From Novosphingobium sp. 32-60-15 (GTDB lineage: Bacteria > Pseudomonadota > Alphaproteobacteria > Sphingomonadales > Sphingomonadaceae), in the NCBI RefSeq assembly GCF_002280675.1, contig NZ_NCEN01000004.1:124001-188000 (forward strand): a stretch of 64,000 nt of DNA, read 5' to 3'. This document shows positions 18,810 to 28,475 of the stretch, in pieces (the first letter of the stretch is position 1; each line of letters begins with the position of its first letter). The notes under the pieces are model-generated. The model did no database searches and had not been told where the DNA came from. It saw nothing but the letters and a program-made list of their open reading frames with translations. Made by a program: the position numbers and the translations under genes.

Positions 18810-18819
18810 CAATCGATTG
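18810..18819. promoter_or_regulatory. Operator CAATCGATTG upstream of the symporter gene
   Basis: This perfect copy of the ten-base palindrome lies 70 bases before the symporter start, a normal position for repression. Flanking bases AA and CA partly extend the symmetry seen at 12264-12277. Confidence 0.65.
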
Positions 18820-18864
18820 CATAAGAAATCCCATGCTTGTGGTGCGCACAAGCCAAACTGTCCT

Positions 18865-19767
18865 TTAGTCAGTCAAAACCGTCTCAGGCGGGGCCTTTCC
18901 GCTTCGCCACAAGTACAGCCCCGCAACTACAATTACCGCTGAGCCGAGCAGAGCTAATGCATCGGGCCGCTCACCAAACAAGACCCAGCCAAATCCACCA
19001 GCCAGCAACAACTGCACATAAGTCATTGGCGCAATCGCGCTGGCATCTGCACGTGTTGTAGCGATGAACAAGCAGGCGTGCGCAGCCGTCGCTGTCACCG
19101 CTATCAATGCACACTTGGCAATCACAGTGGCAGACGGGATCGCCACTGCAAAGAATGCCAAGCCGCTAAAATGGCCGGTAACTGTCGCAAAAAACAAACA
19201 AAAGGCACCAATCGAAGCGACGTTGAATTGCATCGCCAGTGCGCTGCCAGTGCCTGCCACTTTGCGATTTGCAATCATCAAAAACGCCATGCCTGTTGCA
19301 GCTAGAACGGGCAGCAACGCTACCCAACCCAACAGACCAAAATTCGGCCTCAAGATGATCAAAACGCCTGCAAAAGCAACGGCACTGGCAATCCATGTTT
19401 CCCGCCGCAGGGGTTCTTTGAGGATTAACGCCGCCAACAAAGCGGTGATCATCGGGCTCGTAAAGGAAATCGCTGTAGCTTCTCCAATTGGCATCAATTG
19501 CACTGCGCTGAAAAACGACACAGCAGAAATCGAGACACTCAATCCCCGCAGCATTTGCCAACGGAATTTTGGGTATGCAAACCCTGCCCGCCCTTCCCGC
19601 GCAAACAACACCGCGCCAAGGCCAACCGCGCCAAGCAAATACCGTAGCGCTGAAATTGCTGTGCCAGGCCACATACCCGCCATGCTTTTAACCACTGCAT
19701 CGCCCACTGACAGCAACGCAAAAGCCAGCAGCGCAAAGACAAGCGCCGATCTGTGACCGTTTCTCAA
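18865..19767 (-). CDS. EamA/DMT-family transporter
   Basis: This 300-residue protein has about ten hydrophobic segments arranged as two EamA repeats, the pattern of drug/metabolite or amino-acid exporters. The first repeat contains AISALRYLLGA and PIGEATAISFTSPMITALLA, and the second contains APMTYVQLLLAGGFGWVLFGE. Translation appears to begin at a TTG (19767) preceded by GGGAA; no ATG lies near enough to preserve the first membrane segment. Substrate unknown. A second, distinct EamA gene lies at 21854. Confidence 0.8.
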   Translation of the reverse strand: MRNGHRSALVFALLAFALLSVGDAVVKSMAGMWPGTAISALRYLLGAVGLGAVLFAREGRAGFAYPKFRWQMLRGLSVSISAVSFFSAVQLMPIGEATAISFTSPMITALLAALILKEPLRRETWIASAVAFAGVLIILRPNFGLLGWVALLPVLAATGMAFLMIANRKVAGTGSALAMQFNVASIGAFCLFFATVTGHFSGLAFFAVAIPSATVIAKCALIAVTATAAHACLFIATTRADASAIAPMTYVQLLLAGGFGWVLFGERPDALALLGSAVIVVAGLYLWRSGKAPPETVLTD

Positions 19768-20041
19768 ATTTTCGTTCCCGAATAAATCTGCAAGCGCCTG
19801 ATCAATCGCGCGTTCGCAGTCCTCTAGTATCTAGTTTAACCCTGCTCCAGAACAAAGATGAAAGCATGCAACAAGGGTAAGCATCGACTTCTGGCCAAAA
19901 CCTTTGTGGGCTCAATTCCTTTGCAACGCCGTTAGGAAACTCTGAAGGATTTGCATGTAATTAACCCTTATCAATGGCGTGGCTGATGCAGGAAAATCCT
20001 GCGTCTCGCTCACTGTCCAACAGCGTACCGGGGTGAAATAC

Positions 20042-21577
20042 ATGAGCGCTTTCGGGCGAAAAAATGGGTTACCGGGCAATGCAGGTGGAGGCGCTCGCCT
20101 CTCCTTTGGCGTTGCACGTCCCATGCAAGGCAGCGACAATGGCGCAGCAAATTCGTCCGCTGCGCAACCGTTGGGTGGTGAACAATTTCCACCACTTCCG
20201 GCACAAGATCCGTCAGAGGCACCGGTCAACGGCGCAACCCTGAAGGCCGATGCGCTAACCCGCCTTGCCGATCGCGCCAATGGCGTGAGCGAGGGCAATT
20301 ATCAGGCCGAAGGTTTTGAAGCATCGGTTCACAAGATCAAGGAACAGGTACTTCCCCGCCTGCTTGAACGCGTTGATCCCGAAGCTGCGGCAACGCTAAC
20401 CAAGGAAGAGTTGTCGGAAGAATTCCGGCCAATCATCCTCGAAGTGCTCGCCGAACTCAAAGTCACCCTCAACCGGCGTGAACAGTTCGCGCTGGAAAAG
20501 GTGCTGATCGACGAACTGCTCGGCTTCGGTCCGCTGGAAGAACTGCTCAACGATCCGGACATCACCGATATCATGGTCAACGGGCCAGAGCAGACTTACA
20601 TCGAAAAGAAGGGCAAGCTGGTCATTGCCCCAATCCGTTTCCGCGATGAAAGCCATTTGTTCCAGATCGCCCAGCGCATCGTGAACCAGGTTGGCCGCCG
20701 CGTCGACCAGACCACGCCGCTGGCCGACGCCCGCCTGAAAGACGGCAGCCGCGTTAACGTGATCGTTCCGCCGCTCAGCTTGCGCGGCACTGCAATCTCC
20801 ATTCGAAAGTTTTCCGAAAAGCCGATCACGATCGACATGCTGCGCGATTTCGGTTCAATGTCCGACAAGATGGCCACTGCGCTGAAAATTGCGGGCGCTT
20901 GCCGGATGAATGTGGTTATTTCGGGCGGTACGGGTTCAGGCAAGACGACGATGCTCAACGCCTTGTCAAAGATGATCGATCCGGGTGAGCGCGTGCTGAC
21001 CATCGAAGACGCCGCCGAACTTCGGCTACAGCAACCGCACTGGCTCCCTCTGGAAACGCGTCCGCCAAACCTTGAAGGACAAGGCGCGATCACCATTGGC
21101 GATCTTGTGAAGAACGCCCTGCGTATGCGACCTGACCGGATCATCCTGGGCGAAATTCGTGGCGCGGAGTGCTTCGACCTGCTCGCTGCCATGAACACCG
21201 GCCACGATGGCTCAATGTGCACGCTTCACGCCAACTCCCCACGTGAATGCCTTGGCCGTATGGAAAACATGATTTTGATGGGCGACATCAAGATCCCGAA
21301 GGAAGCCATTTCGCGCCAAATTGCAGAATCGGTCGATTTGATCGTGCAGGTAAAGCGCCTCCGTGATGGTTCACGCCGTACCACCAACATCACCGAAGTG
21401 ATCGGGATGGAAGGCGACGTGATTGTCACGCAGGAATTGTTCAAGTTCGAATATCTTGATGAAACCGAAGACGGCAAGATCATCGGCGAATTCCGCCCTT
21501 CGGGTCTTCGCCCATATACGTTGGAAAAAGCCCGACAATTCGGCTTTGACCAAGCGTATCTCGAAGCCTGCCTCTAA
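20042..21577 (+). CDS. cpaF: CpaF-type secretion ATPase (Flp/Tad pilus)
   Basis: This 511-residue ATPase powers assembly of Flp pili or related secretion. Residues 1-90 are a poorly conserved Gly/Ala/Pro-rich region, 95-190 the N-terminal domain (VLIDELLGFGPLEELLNDPDITDIMVNG), then the motor domain with Walker A GGTGSGKTT (295-303), the Asp box near TIEDAAELRL, a Walker B-like RMRPDRIILGEIRG and the His box STLHANSP-like CTLHANSPRECLGR. GGTGA precedes the ATG. The usual cpa/tad partner genes are absent here, so cpaF stands alone between transporter genes. Upstream AT-rich TTAACC half-sites exist but are not a clear CtrA box. Confidence 0.93.
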   Translation: MSAFGRKNGLPGNAGGGARLSFGVARPMQGSDNGAANSSAAQPLGGEQFPPLPAQDPSEAPVNGATLKADALTRLADRANGVSEGNYQAEGFEASVHKIKEQVLPRLLERVDPEAAATLTKEELSEEFRPIILEVLAELKVTLNRREQFALEKVLIDELLGFGPLEELLNDPDITDIMVNGPEQTYIEKKGKLVIAPIRFRDESHLFQIAQRIVNQVGRRVDQTTPLADARLKDGSRVNVIVPPLSLRGTAISIRKFSEKPITIDMLRDFGSMSDKMATALKIAGACRMNVVISGGTGSGKTTMLNALSKMIDPGERVLTIEDAAELRLQQPHWLPLETRPPNLEGQGAITIGDLVKNALRMRPDRIILGEIRGAECFDLLAAMNTGHDGSMCTLHANSPRECLGRMENMILMGDIKIPKEAISRQIAESVDLIVQVKRLRDGSRRTTNITEVIGMEGDVIVTQELFKFEYLDETEDGKIIGEFRPSGLRPYTLEKARQFGFDQAYLEACL

Positions 21578-21792
21578 CTGCCAAACCACTCCCTCGCCGC
21601 AAGTCCCGACAGGACAATGGCGGCGAGGAAACTGGTTAGATATATCGCGGTCCAAGGCATAAAGCCTACTGCATCAAGGTTTTTGCGCCGTAACCGGCGT
21701 CGCTCGGCCCAGATTGCCGCTATCGCCATGCCAAGCGCCACAGCCCCCAAAACCGCGTGATATTGCCAGACGTGCGCAAACCAATCTTCCAT
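21574..21792 (-). CDS. Small two-span membrane protein
   Basis: This 72-residue protein begins MEDWFAHVWQYHAVLGAVAL. It has two hydrophobic segments (about 14-27 and 49-64) separated by an Arg-rich loop (ERRRLRRK), so both ends probably face the periplasm or the loop faces the cytoplasm. An in-frame ATG at 21804 is an alternative, but the site before 21792 (GGGGCG) is better. Its stop overlaps the cpaF stop by four bases in convergent orientation. Family not recognised. Confidence 0.6.
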   Translation of the reverse strand: MEDWFAHVWQYHAVLGAVALGMAIAAIWAERRRLRRKNLDAVGFMPWTAIYLTSFLAAIVLSGLAAREWFGS

Positions 21793-21853
21793 GCCGCGCC
21801 CCATGGGCAAGTAAGGGCTTGATCGCAAGTGTCCTTGGCCTAAGGGCTAAACA

Positions 21854-22750
21854 ATGCCTTCGCATGACCGCCCCATGTATGCGCTTGCGCTGCGCTTAGT
21901 TGCTACGGTCCTGTTCTCGGTCATGCTTTTGTTGGTGAAGCTGACAGGCGAACGGGATGTACCTTTGCCAGAAACGCTTTTCTGGCGGCAATGCCTGCCC
22001 GCTCTGGGCATATTCAGTTGGCTCTTGATGCGAGGCCAGTTGCATCGCCTTAAAACGAAGCGGCCTTGGGTCCATGCGCGGCGCGCGCTGATCGGCGGGG
22101 CCGGAATGTTTCTGACACTTGGCGTCGTGCGCATTCTGCCTTTGGCCGAGGCAACAGTTCTGGGCTTCACCACGCCTATGTTTGCCGTAATGCTGTCAGT
22201 CATACTGCTGAAAGAGCGCGTGGGCATCTGGCGTTGGTCAGCCGTTACCGCTGGATTGGCAGGCGTCATCATCATTGCAGGACCGAACAGTGGCAGTTTG
22301 CCTATGTGGGGCGTTGCAGTTGGCATTGGTGCGGCATTCATGGTCGCGTTAGTCACAGTTCAAGTTCGCGATCTTGGCCGGACCGAAGAACCTTTGACGG
22401 TGGTCTTCTATTTTTCGGCGATCAGCGCTCCATTTCTGGGGCTGTTCTTGTTCAAGACAGGGATAAGTCATGATCTGACGTCGTGGCTGATGCTGGCTGG
22501 TATCGGTTTGACAGGCATGTTTGCGCAAGTGACCATGACGGCATCCCTGCGCTATGGCTCGGTCTCAAGCGTCATGGTCGTCGATTACATCCAACTGGCC
22601 TGGGCAACCTTTTGGGGTTGGCTCATCTTCGATCATATGCCGCCGGCTTCAACATGGCTTGGCGCGCCGGTCATCATCGGGGCAAGTTTGCTGATCGTTT
22701 GGCGTGAACACAGCCTCGGCAAAATTCGCGCGGTTGCTATCAAAGGCTGA
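21854..22750 (+). CDS. EamA/DMT-family transporter
   Basis: This 298-residue membrane protein has about ten spans in two EamA repeats, with PLAEATVLGFTTPMFAVMLSVILLKERVG in the first half and VVDYIQLAWATFWGWLIFDHMPP in the second. It resembles RhaT/RarD-like metabolite exporters. It differs clearly from the EamA protein at 18865, so the two are not a recent duplication. Substrate unknown. Confidence 0.82.
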   Translation: MPSHDRPMYALALRLVATVLFSVMLLLVKLTGERDVPLPETLFWRQCLPALGIFSWLLMRGQLHRLKTKRPWVHARRALIGGAGMFLTLGVVRILPLAEATVLGFTTPMFAVMLSVILLKERVGIWRWSAVTAGLAGVIIIAGPNSGSLPMWGVAVGIGAAFMVALVTVQVRDLGRTEEPLTVVFYFSAISAPFLGLFLFKTGISHDLTSWLMLAGIGLTGMFAQVTMTASLRYGSVSSVMVVDYIQLAWATFWGWLIFDHMPPASTWLGAPVIIGASLLIVWREHSLGKIRAVAIKG

Positions 22751-22840
22751 CGGAACCGTCAGCCAGTTCCCGCGTTCTCACTTTCGTTCAGTTCATGATG
22801 CGCCACCTCGCGCATCACACTTTTCCGAAAGGTGAAAACC

Positions 22841-22972
22841 ATGATCCGCAAGTTCGTTATGGCCACGATGATGGGTGGCCTGTTGCTGGGCGCTAGCGCT
22901 TGCAACACTGTCAAGGGCGCAGGCGACGACCTCAAATCCGTATCGAAGACCACCGAAGAAGCCATCAACTAA
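22841..22972 (+). CDS. Entericidin A/B-like small lipoprotein
   Basis: This 43-residue peptide starts MIRKFVMATMMGGLLLGASA and then Cys21, a lipoprotein processing site. The mature peptide begins CNTVKGAGDDLKSVSK, the signature of entericidins, small membrane-associated lipoproteins linked to envelope stress and cell lysis. AAAGGTGA precedes the ATG, and a strong hairpin terminator follows 26 bases after the stop. It is a stand-alone unit. The lipobox has Ala rather than Leu at -3, which is acceptable but not ideal. Confidence 0.85.
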   Translation: MIRKFVMATMMGGLLLGASACNTVKGAGDDLKSVSKTTEEAIN

Positions 22973-22998
22973 GCTTCCAGAGGTTCAATCCTCGCCGT

Positions 22999-23033
22999 AA
23001 AGGGCCGCCGTGGGTATGCCACGGCGGCCCTTT
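22999..23033. terminator. Bidirectional intrinsic terminator
   Basis: AAAGGGCCGCCGTGG (22999-23013) pairs perfectly with CCACGGCGGCCCTTT (23019-23033) over a five-base loop, with T-runs on both strands. It separates the entericidin gene from the convergent end of gcvPB and should serve both. Confidence 0.92.
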
Positions 23034-23038
23034 CCACA

Positions 23039-24595
23039 TCAGGCGTGCTTGTAAACCAACTTTGGTTTACGCGCGGCCAATGTTTCATCAAGACGGCGGC
23101 GCGGAGCAAGATGCGGTGCGCTTTTCAACAATTCATCGCCCGCTTTCGCCCGTTCTGCCAGCGAACGCATCGCGCCGATGAACTGGTCAAGCCCGGCCTT
23201 GCTCTCGGTTTCGGTCGGCTCCACCAGCATCGCACCATGAACGACCAGTGGGAAATAGACGGTCATGGGATGATAACCCTCGTCGATCAGGCCCTTGGCC
23301 AGATCGAGCGTCGAGAACCCATCGGCAAAACCATCATCGCTGAACAATGCCTCATGCATGCAGTGCCCTGCAGGCCCAAATGGCGCCTCAAGCACATCGT
23401 CAAGGCTACGCAGAACATAGTTCGCGTTCAGCACCGCATCACCCGATACTTGCCGCAAGCCGTCAGCACCGTGGCTGAGGATATATGCAAGGGCCCGCGT
23501 ATACATGCCCATCTGGCCGTGGAACGCGCACATCCGCCCAAACGCCTGTGGATGTTCAAGGTCAGCATCCTCCTCCTCGATCAGCTTGATCGAACCGTCC
23601 ACTTGACGTGCGGTGAATGGCAGCGGTCCAAACGGTGACAGTGCTTCGGACAAAACGACCGGCCCTGAACCGGGACCTCCACCGCCATGCGGCGTTGAAA
23701 ACGTCTTGTGCAAATTGATGTGCATCGCATCTACGCCGAGATCACCCGGACGGACCCTGCCGACGATGGCGTTGAAATTCGCCCCATCGCAGTAAACATA
23801 GCCCCCGACGGCATGCACCGCATCCGCGATGACCTTCAAATCACGCTCAAACAACCCGCAAGTGTTGGGGTTGGTGATCATAACTCCAGCCACATCAGGG
23901 CCTAGCCGCGCGGTAAGCGCCGTCACGTCGACGCGGCCATCAGCGGTCGCAGGGATGTTTTCGACGCGATAGCCTGCAAAAGCAGCTGTCGCGGGATTGG
24001 TGCCATGCGCGCTTTCGGGCACGAGGATCACTTCACGCGGATCCCCTTTGGCTTCGAGCGCGGCGCGGATGCACAACAATCCGCAAAGTTCGCCATGAGC
24101 GCCAGCCTTGGGCGTCATCGCCACACCGTGCATTCCGGTCAATTTTATGAGCCACACTGCCAATTCATTTATGGCAGAAAGCGCGCCCTGCACAGTTTGT
24201 ACAGGTTGCAGCGGATGAACGTCAGCAAAGCCGGGCATCCGCGCCACCTTTTCGTCCAACCGCGGATTGTGCTTCATCGTGCACGATCCCAGCGGAAAAA
24301 CACCAAGGTCAATTGCATAGTTCTGGCGTGACAAGCGCGTGTAATGACGCACCGTTTCAGGCTCTGACAAGCCGGGCAAGTTCGGTGCAGTCTTGCGTAC
24401 ATTGGGGCCGAGCGCCGAAAGATCGAAGTCTGCCACGACATCGAAATCAACGCCCGAACGATCCGACGAGCCAATTTCAAACAAGAGTGCTTCTTCAAGC
24501 TGCAATGCGCGGTTGCCGGTGAAAGTTTCAATTTCACGCGTAATTGGGGCAGTCCCCATGGCAGGACGCCAGCCCGACGGGTTGAGTTCGTTCAT
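23039..24595 (-). CDS. gcvPB: Glycine dehydrogenase (decarboxylating) subunit 2
   Basis: This 518-residue subunit forms, with GcvPA, the P-protein of the glycine cleavage system, which decarboxylates glycine using pyridoxal phosphate. The PLP lysine lies in [22 protein letters not shown], and [14 protein letters not shown] and [13 protein letters not shown] are typical. It overlaps gcvPA by four bases and is the last gene of the riboswitch-controlled gcvT-gcvH-gcvPA-gcvPB operon. The split P-protein is common in Sphingomonadales. Confidence 0.96.
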   Translation of the reverse strand: MNELNPSGWRPAMGTAPITREIETFTGNRALQLEEALLFEIGSSDRSGVDFDVVADFDLSALGPNVRKTAPNLPGLSEPETVRHYTRLSRQNYAIDLGVFPLGSCTMKHNPRLDEKVARMPGFADVHPLQPVQTVQGALSAINELAVWLIKLTGMHGVAMTPKAGAHGELCGLLCIRAALEAKGDPREVILVPESAHGTNPATAAFAGYRVENIPATADGRVDVTALTARLGPDVAGVMITNPNTCGLFERDLKVIADAVHAVGGYVYCDGANFNAIVGRVRPGDLGVDAMHINLHKTFSTPHGGGGPGSGPVVLSEALSPFGPLPFTARQVDGSIKLIEEEDADLEHPQAFGRMCAFHGQMGMYTRALAYILSHGADGLRQVSGDAVLNANYVLRSLDDVLEAPFGPAGHCMHEALFSDDGFADGFSTLDLAKGLIDEGYHPMTVYFPLVVHGAMLVEPTETESKAGLDQFIGAMRSLAERAKAGDELLKSAPHLAPRRRLDETLAARKPKLVYKHA

Positions 24596-25950
24596 GCCAA
24601 AACCTCCTCAAGCGCCGCCGCCAGCGCTGCAATATCATCTTCGGTTGTGCATTCCGTGGTCGCGATCAACAGGCCGCCAGAAAGCGCGTCCACGTGCGGA
24701 TAGAGCCGCCCCATCGACACCCCGCCCAAAATCTGCCGGTCGGCCAGATCACGCACCACTTGCCGTGCATCCTTGGGCACAGTCACTGCGAATTCATTGA
24801 AGTAATGACGGTTGATCACCGTAACGCCCTGAACATTGGCGAGCCGCTCAGCCGTCTGGCGAGCACGATGGTGGCTAAGCTTGGCCATATTCGCCAGCCC
24901 GGTTCCGCCCAGCAGCGTCATGTGTACAGAAAACGCCAGCGCGCACAGGCCGGAATTGGTGCAGATGTTGCTCGTCGCCTTCTCGCGGCGGATATGCTGC
25001 TCGCGCGTTGAAAGCGTCAGCACAAAGCCGCGCTTACCATCGGCATCTACGGTTTCGCCACACAGACGTCCCGGTATCTGGCGCACAAACTTTTCACGGC
25101 AGCCGAACAGGCCAAGGTAAGGCCCGCCAAACTGCAACCCAACGCCCAGTGCTTGGCCTTCACCCACCACGATATCCGCGCCAAGGCTGCCAGGGCTTTC
25201 CAAAAGGCCAAGTGCCACCGGTTCAGTCACAACCGTGATGAGTAAAGCGCCCTTGGCCTGGGCTGCGGCGGCGATCGCTGCGAGATCAGGAATTCGGCCC
25301 AGTACATCGGGATATTGCACCACGACGCAGGACGTTTCACCGTCAATCTTTGCGATCAAATTGGCATCATCAGGATCGGGAAGCAGTTCGGGAACGGAGA
25401 TGTCCAGCACGTCGTCGGTAAACTTCGCCATCGTGCGCGATGTTTCGACATAGTGCGGATGCAAACCACCAGAGATGATCGCTTTATTCCGGCGCGTGAT
25501 GCGCGCTGCCATGGCGATGGCTTCCCAGCACGCAGTGGATCCATCATAAAGCGAGGCGTTGGCGATGTCTGTGCCGAAAAGACGCGCGACTTGCGTCTGG
25601 AATTCGAACAGCACTTGCAACGTGCCCTGTGCGATTTCCGGCTGATAGGGCGTGTAAGCGGTCAAGAATTCACCGCGCTGGATCATGTGATCAACCGTAG
25701 CGGGAATATGGTGGCGATATGCGCCTGCGCCCAAGAAGAACGGCACTGACCCAGCAGTGATGTTGTTGGCTGAAAGCTGAGCCATGTGACGTTCAACAGC
25801 CATTTCGCTGGCGTGATTGGGAAGGCCGGCAATCGGCGCGGTAAGGCGCGCATGTTCAGGCACATCGGCGAAAAGCTCGTCGATGGAACCTGCGCCGATG
25901 ACCGAGAGCATAGCGCTCCGGTCAGTGGCGGTCAGGGGAAGGTAGCGCAT
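24592..25950 (-). CDS. gcvPA: Glycine dehydrogenase (decarboxylating) subunit 1
   Basis: This 452-residue partner of GcvPB begins [19 protein letters not shown]. It contains [44 protein letters not shown] and [14 protein letters not shown], the conserved N-terminal half of P-protein. It starts four bases after gcvH ends and overlaps gcvPB by four bases. Confidence 0.96.
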   Translation of the reverse strand: MRYLPLTATDRSAMLSVIGAGSIDELFADVPEHARLTAPIAGLPNHASEMAVERHMAQLSANNITAGSVPFFLGAGAYRHHIPATVDHMIQRGEFLTAYTPYQPEIAQGTLQVLFEFQTQVARLFGTDIANASLYDGSTACWEAIAMAARITRRNKAIISGGLHPHYVETSRTMAKFTDDVLDISVPELLPDPDDANLIAKIDGETSCVVVQYPDVLGRIPDLAAIAAAAQAKGALLITVVTEPVALGLLESPGSLGADIVVGEGQALGVGLQFGGPYLGLFGCREKFVRQIPGRLCGETVDADGKRGFVLTLSTREQHIRREKATSNICTNSGLCALAFSVHMTLLGGTGLANMAKLSHHRARQTAERLANVQGVTVINRHYFNEFAVTVPKDARQVVRDLADRQILGGVSMGRLYPHVDALSGGLLIATTECTTEDDIAALAAALEEVLA

Positions 25951-25954
25951 CGGC

Positions 25955-26326
25955 TTATAGCTCCGCTACGAATGTCTGGTACGCTGCTTCATCCATCAAA
26001 CCGGCAAGTTCGGAAGGATCAGACAGTGTCATCTTCCACAGCCATCCTTCACCCTCGGCATCGGAATTGACCAGTTCGGGCTGATCTTCAAGCGCTGCGT
26101 TGACAACGGTAACCGTGCCGGAAACCGGCGCATAGACGTCCGATGCAGCCTTGACGCTATCGACCACTGAGGCGCTGTCGCCCTTCGCAACTGAGGCATC
26201 GACGGCAGGCACTTCGACAAAGGTAATGTCGCCCAATTGGCTTTGGGCGTAATGGGTTATGCCAACGGTTGCTTCGCTGCCTTCAACCGCGATCCATTCG
26301 TGGTCCTTGGTGAAATAGCGCGTCAT
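25955..26326 (-). CDS. gcvH: Glycine cleavage system H protein
   Basis: This 123-residue shuttle carries the aminomethyl group on a lipoyl-lysine. Lys59 in [14 protein letters not shown] is the lipoylation site, and the N-terminal [10 protein letters not shown] and C-terminal [15 protein letters not shown] segments are typical. The ATG at 26326 shares one base with the gcvT stop (TGATG), so a TTG one codon earlier is unlikely to be used. Confidence 0.96.
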   Translation of the reverse strand: MTRYFTKDHEWIAVEGSEATVGITHYAQSQLGDITFVEVPAVDASVAKGDSASVVDSVKAASDVYAPVSGTVTVVNAALEDQPELVNSDAEGEGWLWKMTLSDPSELAGLMDEAAYQTFVAEL

Positions 26327-27486
26327 CAAGCGGCTCCTTTGCGGTAATAGCGATGGGGAATGAAAGGCATCGGCGCGACGGTGGCAGCAAGCTTGCGCCC
26401 CCTCACATCGATGAAAAGTGAAGTGCCGGGTGCGGCATGTGCCGTGGCGACAAAGGCCATCGCGATGGGCCGTTCCAGGCTAGGCGAAAAACCACCTGAC
26501 GTGACTGTGCCGACTTCGGTTTCGCCAGCAAGAACGTTGGCCCCTTCCCGTGCGGCCATGCGGCCTTCGATCAGCAGACCGACGCGGCGTGTTGCTGTGC
26601 CATTGGTGATCAGCGGCAGAATGTCCTCAGAACCGGGGAAGCCACCTTCCATCCGGCGGCGCTTGTTTATGCCGAACAACAATTCGGCGCTAACCGGATC
26701 AACATCGGCGTTCATATCGTGACCGTAAAGCGGTAAGCCCGCTTCAAGACGCAGACTATCACGCGCTCCAAGGCCAACCGGCTTCACCTGGCTCTGCGCA
26801 CATATCAAATCCGCAATCTCGGCAGCATTTTCGGCCGGAACTGAAATTTCAAACCCGTCCTCGCCGGTATAGCCAGAGCGGCTGATCCATACATCAATAC
26901 CGGCAAGTTTGAATGCTGCGCCGCGCATGAAACTTAGCGACGATAGCGCCTGATCACCAGTAACCAGAGCTTCCAAGGCCTCGGCAGCCTTCGGTCCCTG
27001 CAACGCGAAGAGCGCACTATCATCGAGGTGGTTGAGCGTTACTTCGTCGGGCAAAAACTCCCGCAAATGGGCGATATCATCCCATTTCGTGGCGCCGTTG
27101 ACGACGAGGTAGAAACCGCTTTTCCAGCGGGTAACCATCAGGTCATCAAGAATGCCGCCGCTCTCATTCAATAGCAGAGAATAGCGCACACCTCCCACTG
27201 GAAGCGTCGACAGGTCAATCGGCAAGATTGCCTCAAGCGCCGCTTCAACGGCCTCTCCGGACACATAAAGCTGACCCATGTGTGAAACATCAAAGAAGCC
27301 TGCGCTGGACCGCGTCCAAAGATGCTCGGCAATAATGCCTTCAAACTGAACCGGCATCCAATAGCCCGCAAAGTCGACCATCCGGCCACCACGCGCACGG
27401 TGCCAAGCGTCCAACGGAAGCGCCAACGGGCCAACCGGCTCGGCATCAGCGTCTTCAATTTGATCAATATCGTATGTGTCGCTCAC
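26326..27486 (-). CDS. gcvT: Aminomethyltransferase (glycine cleavage T protein)
   Basis: This 386-residue enzyme transfers the one-carbon unit from H-protein to tetrahydrofolate. It shows [52 protein letters not shown] and [19 protein letters not shown]. About 20 acidic residues precede the domain. Translation starts at GTG (27486) behind GGGGAA. It heads the gcv operon and directly follows the tandem glycine riboswitch. Confidence 0.95.
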   Translation of the reverse strand: MSDTYDIDQIEDADAEPVGPLALPLDAWHRARGGRMVDFAGYWMPVQFEGIIAEHLWTRSSAGFFDVSHMGQLYVSGEAVEAALEAILPIDLSTLPVGGVRYSLLLNESGGILDDLMVTRWKSGFYLVVNGATKWDDIAHLREFLPDEVTLNHLDDSALFALQGPKAAEALEALVTGDQALSSLSFMRGAAFKLAGIDVWISRSGYTGEDGFEISVPAENAAEIADLICAQSQVKPVGLGARDSLRLEAGLPLYGHDMNADVDPVSAELLFGINKRRRMEGGFPGSEDILPLITNGTATRRVGLLIEGRMAAREGANVLAGETEVGTVTSGGFSPSLERPIAMAFVATAHAAPGTSLFIDVRGRKLAATVAPMPFIPHRYYRKGAA

Positions 27487-27523
27487 AAATCAGTTCCCCG
27501 TACAGTTCAGACGCCAATCGGCG

Positions 27524-27736
27524 CCCCCTCTGTCACGGAAACCTGAGAGCTTTCCCCCGCCCCCCTCTCCAGAAGGGTTTCATGGGGTTACCCCTTCGGC
27601 GGCCCCCTTCTGTTGAAGGGTAGCACTTTCCAGAGCGTCGCTATCGACCCACGCGGTCCATTTGCCTGAGAGATTCCGGGGCGGTTGCTCCTTCGGCGTC
27701 TCACGATTCTGAACGAATCGAGAGAACTCTCCCGCG
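27524..27736 (-). ncRNA. Tandem glycine riboswitch
   Basis: Read on the reverse strand, two glycine aptamers lie in series before gcvT. The first has GGGAGAG, GCCGAAGGAGCAA and GAATCTCTCAGGCAAA. The second has GCCGAAGGGGTAA, AAAGCTCTCAGGT and ends with ACAGAGGGGG. These are the conserved blocks of the gcvT element, known to switch on glycine cleavage genes when glycine is abundant. The 3' end is about 37 bases before the GTG start, leaving room for a translational or early-termination platform. Confidence 0.92.
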
Positions 27737-27797
27737 CGATCAGCGACATCTCTACTTCGCTGCAGTGCAACGTGAAGTCAACCACGCCCTAGCACCC

Positions 27798-28475
27798 TTA
27801 TCCCCGGCGCAGGATGCGCCGGAAATCATCGTGCTCCAAAACGAGACGCCCACGCTGCTTGTTGCCTGCCAAAGTCAAAATAACTTGGGCCAAATCTGCG
27901 GCTTTTACCGAACGATATTTGCGCATTGGCCCGACCAACAGCAAATCCACTAGCGGACTGAAGAGCATGCCCCAGCGTTCTGCCCGACGCGGCGGGCCTT
28001 CACGATGTCCGCGCAAAAGCCCCGGACGGATGATATCAAGCCGTTCGAAATGCAGCTTGGCCAATTTGTCCTCCACCTCGCCTTTGACCGACAGATAGAA
28101 GTTCTTCGAGGCAAACTGTGCGCCAACCGATGACACGACGATCAATTGCCGCGCGCCGGCGGCTTTTGCCGCAGCAGCGCATTGCAGCACCAGATCATGA
28201 TCCACAGCGCGGAATGCAGCCTTGTCACCTCCGACAGTTTTGATCGTAGTGCCAAGCGCAATCACTACGGTGTGCGGCCGCCCGGCGGCAATCGCATCGG
28301 GCCAATGCTCTGTTTCGGAAAGCAGCAATTCCATGCGCGCGCCTTTGGGCAACGGCACTTCCCGCCGCGCGACAGCAACCAAATGTATGTTGGGCCGCCC
28401 GACAGCATCCTCTATCACCGCCCGCCCGATCAAACCGGTGGAGCCTACGAGGACAACGCGGGTTTGATCAGACAT
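27798..28475 (-). CDS. NAD(P)H-binding atypical SDR family protein
   Basis: This 225-residue protein has a Rossmann N-terminus (VVLVGSTGLIGRAVIEDAVGR), then VVIALGTTIKTVGGDKAAFRAVDHD and a RQLIVVSSVGAQFASKNFYLSVKGEVE segment in which YLSVK occupies the place of the SDR YxxxK. It resembles the TIP30/HTATIP2-like and NmrA-like nucleoside-diphosphate-sugar epimerase relatives. Its ATG (28475) overlaps the dgt stop by eight bases, and AAGG is well spaced. The reaction is unknown. Confidence 0.8.
   Translation of the reverse strand: MSDQTRVVLVGSTGLIGRAVIEDAVGRPNIHLVAVARREVPLPKGARMELLLSETEHWPDAIAAGRPHTVVIALGTTIKTVGGDKAAFRAVDHDLVLQCAAAAKAAGARQLIVVSSVGAQFASKNFYLSVKGEVEDKLAKLHFERLDIIRPGLLRGHREGPPRRAERWGMLFSPLVDLLLVGPMRKYRSVKAADLAQVILTLAGNKQRGRLVLEHDDFRRILRRG

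Noticed and set aside
19921..19975. TTAACC half-sites upstream of cpaF as CtrA boxes
   Set aside because: Only half-sites are present and the TTAA-N7-TTAA spacing is not met, so CtrA control is not supported by the sequence alone.
18865..22750. The two EamA transporters as a recent duplication flanking cpaF
   Set aside because: The two proteins share fold but little sequence identity by eye, so a recent tandem copy is unlikely.
22975..22998. GAGGTTCAATCCTC resembling a tRNA T-arm after the entericidin gene
   Set aside because: No acceptor stem, anticodon arm or CCA-like end surrounds it; it is simply the spacer before the terminator.
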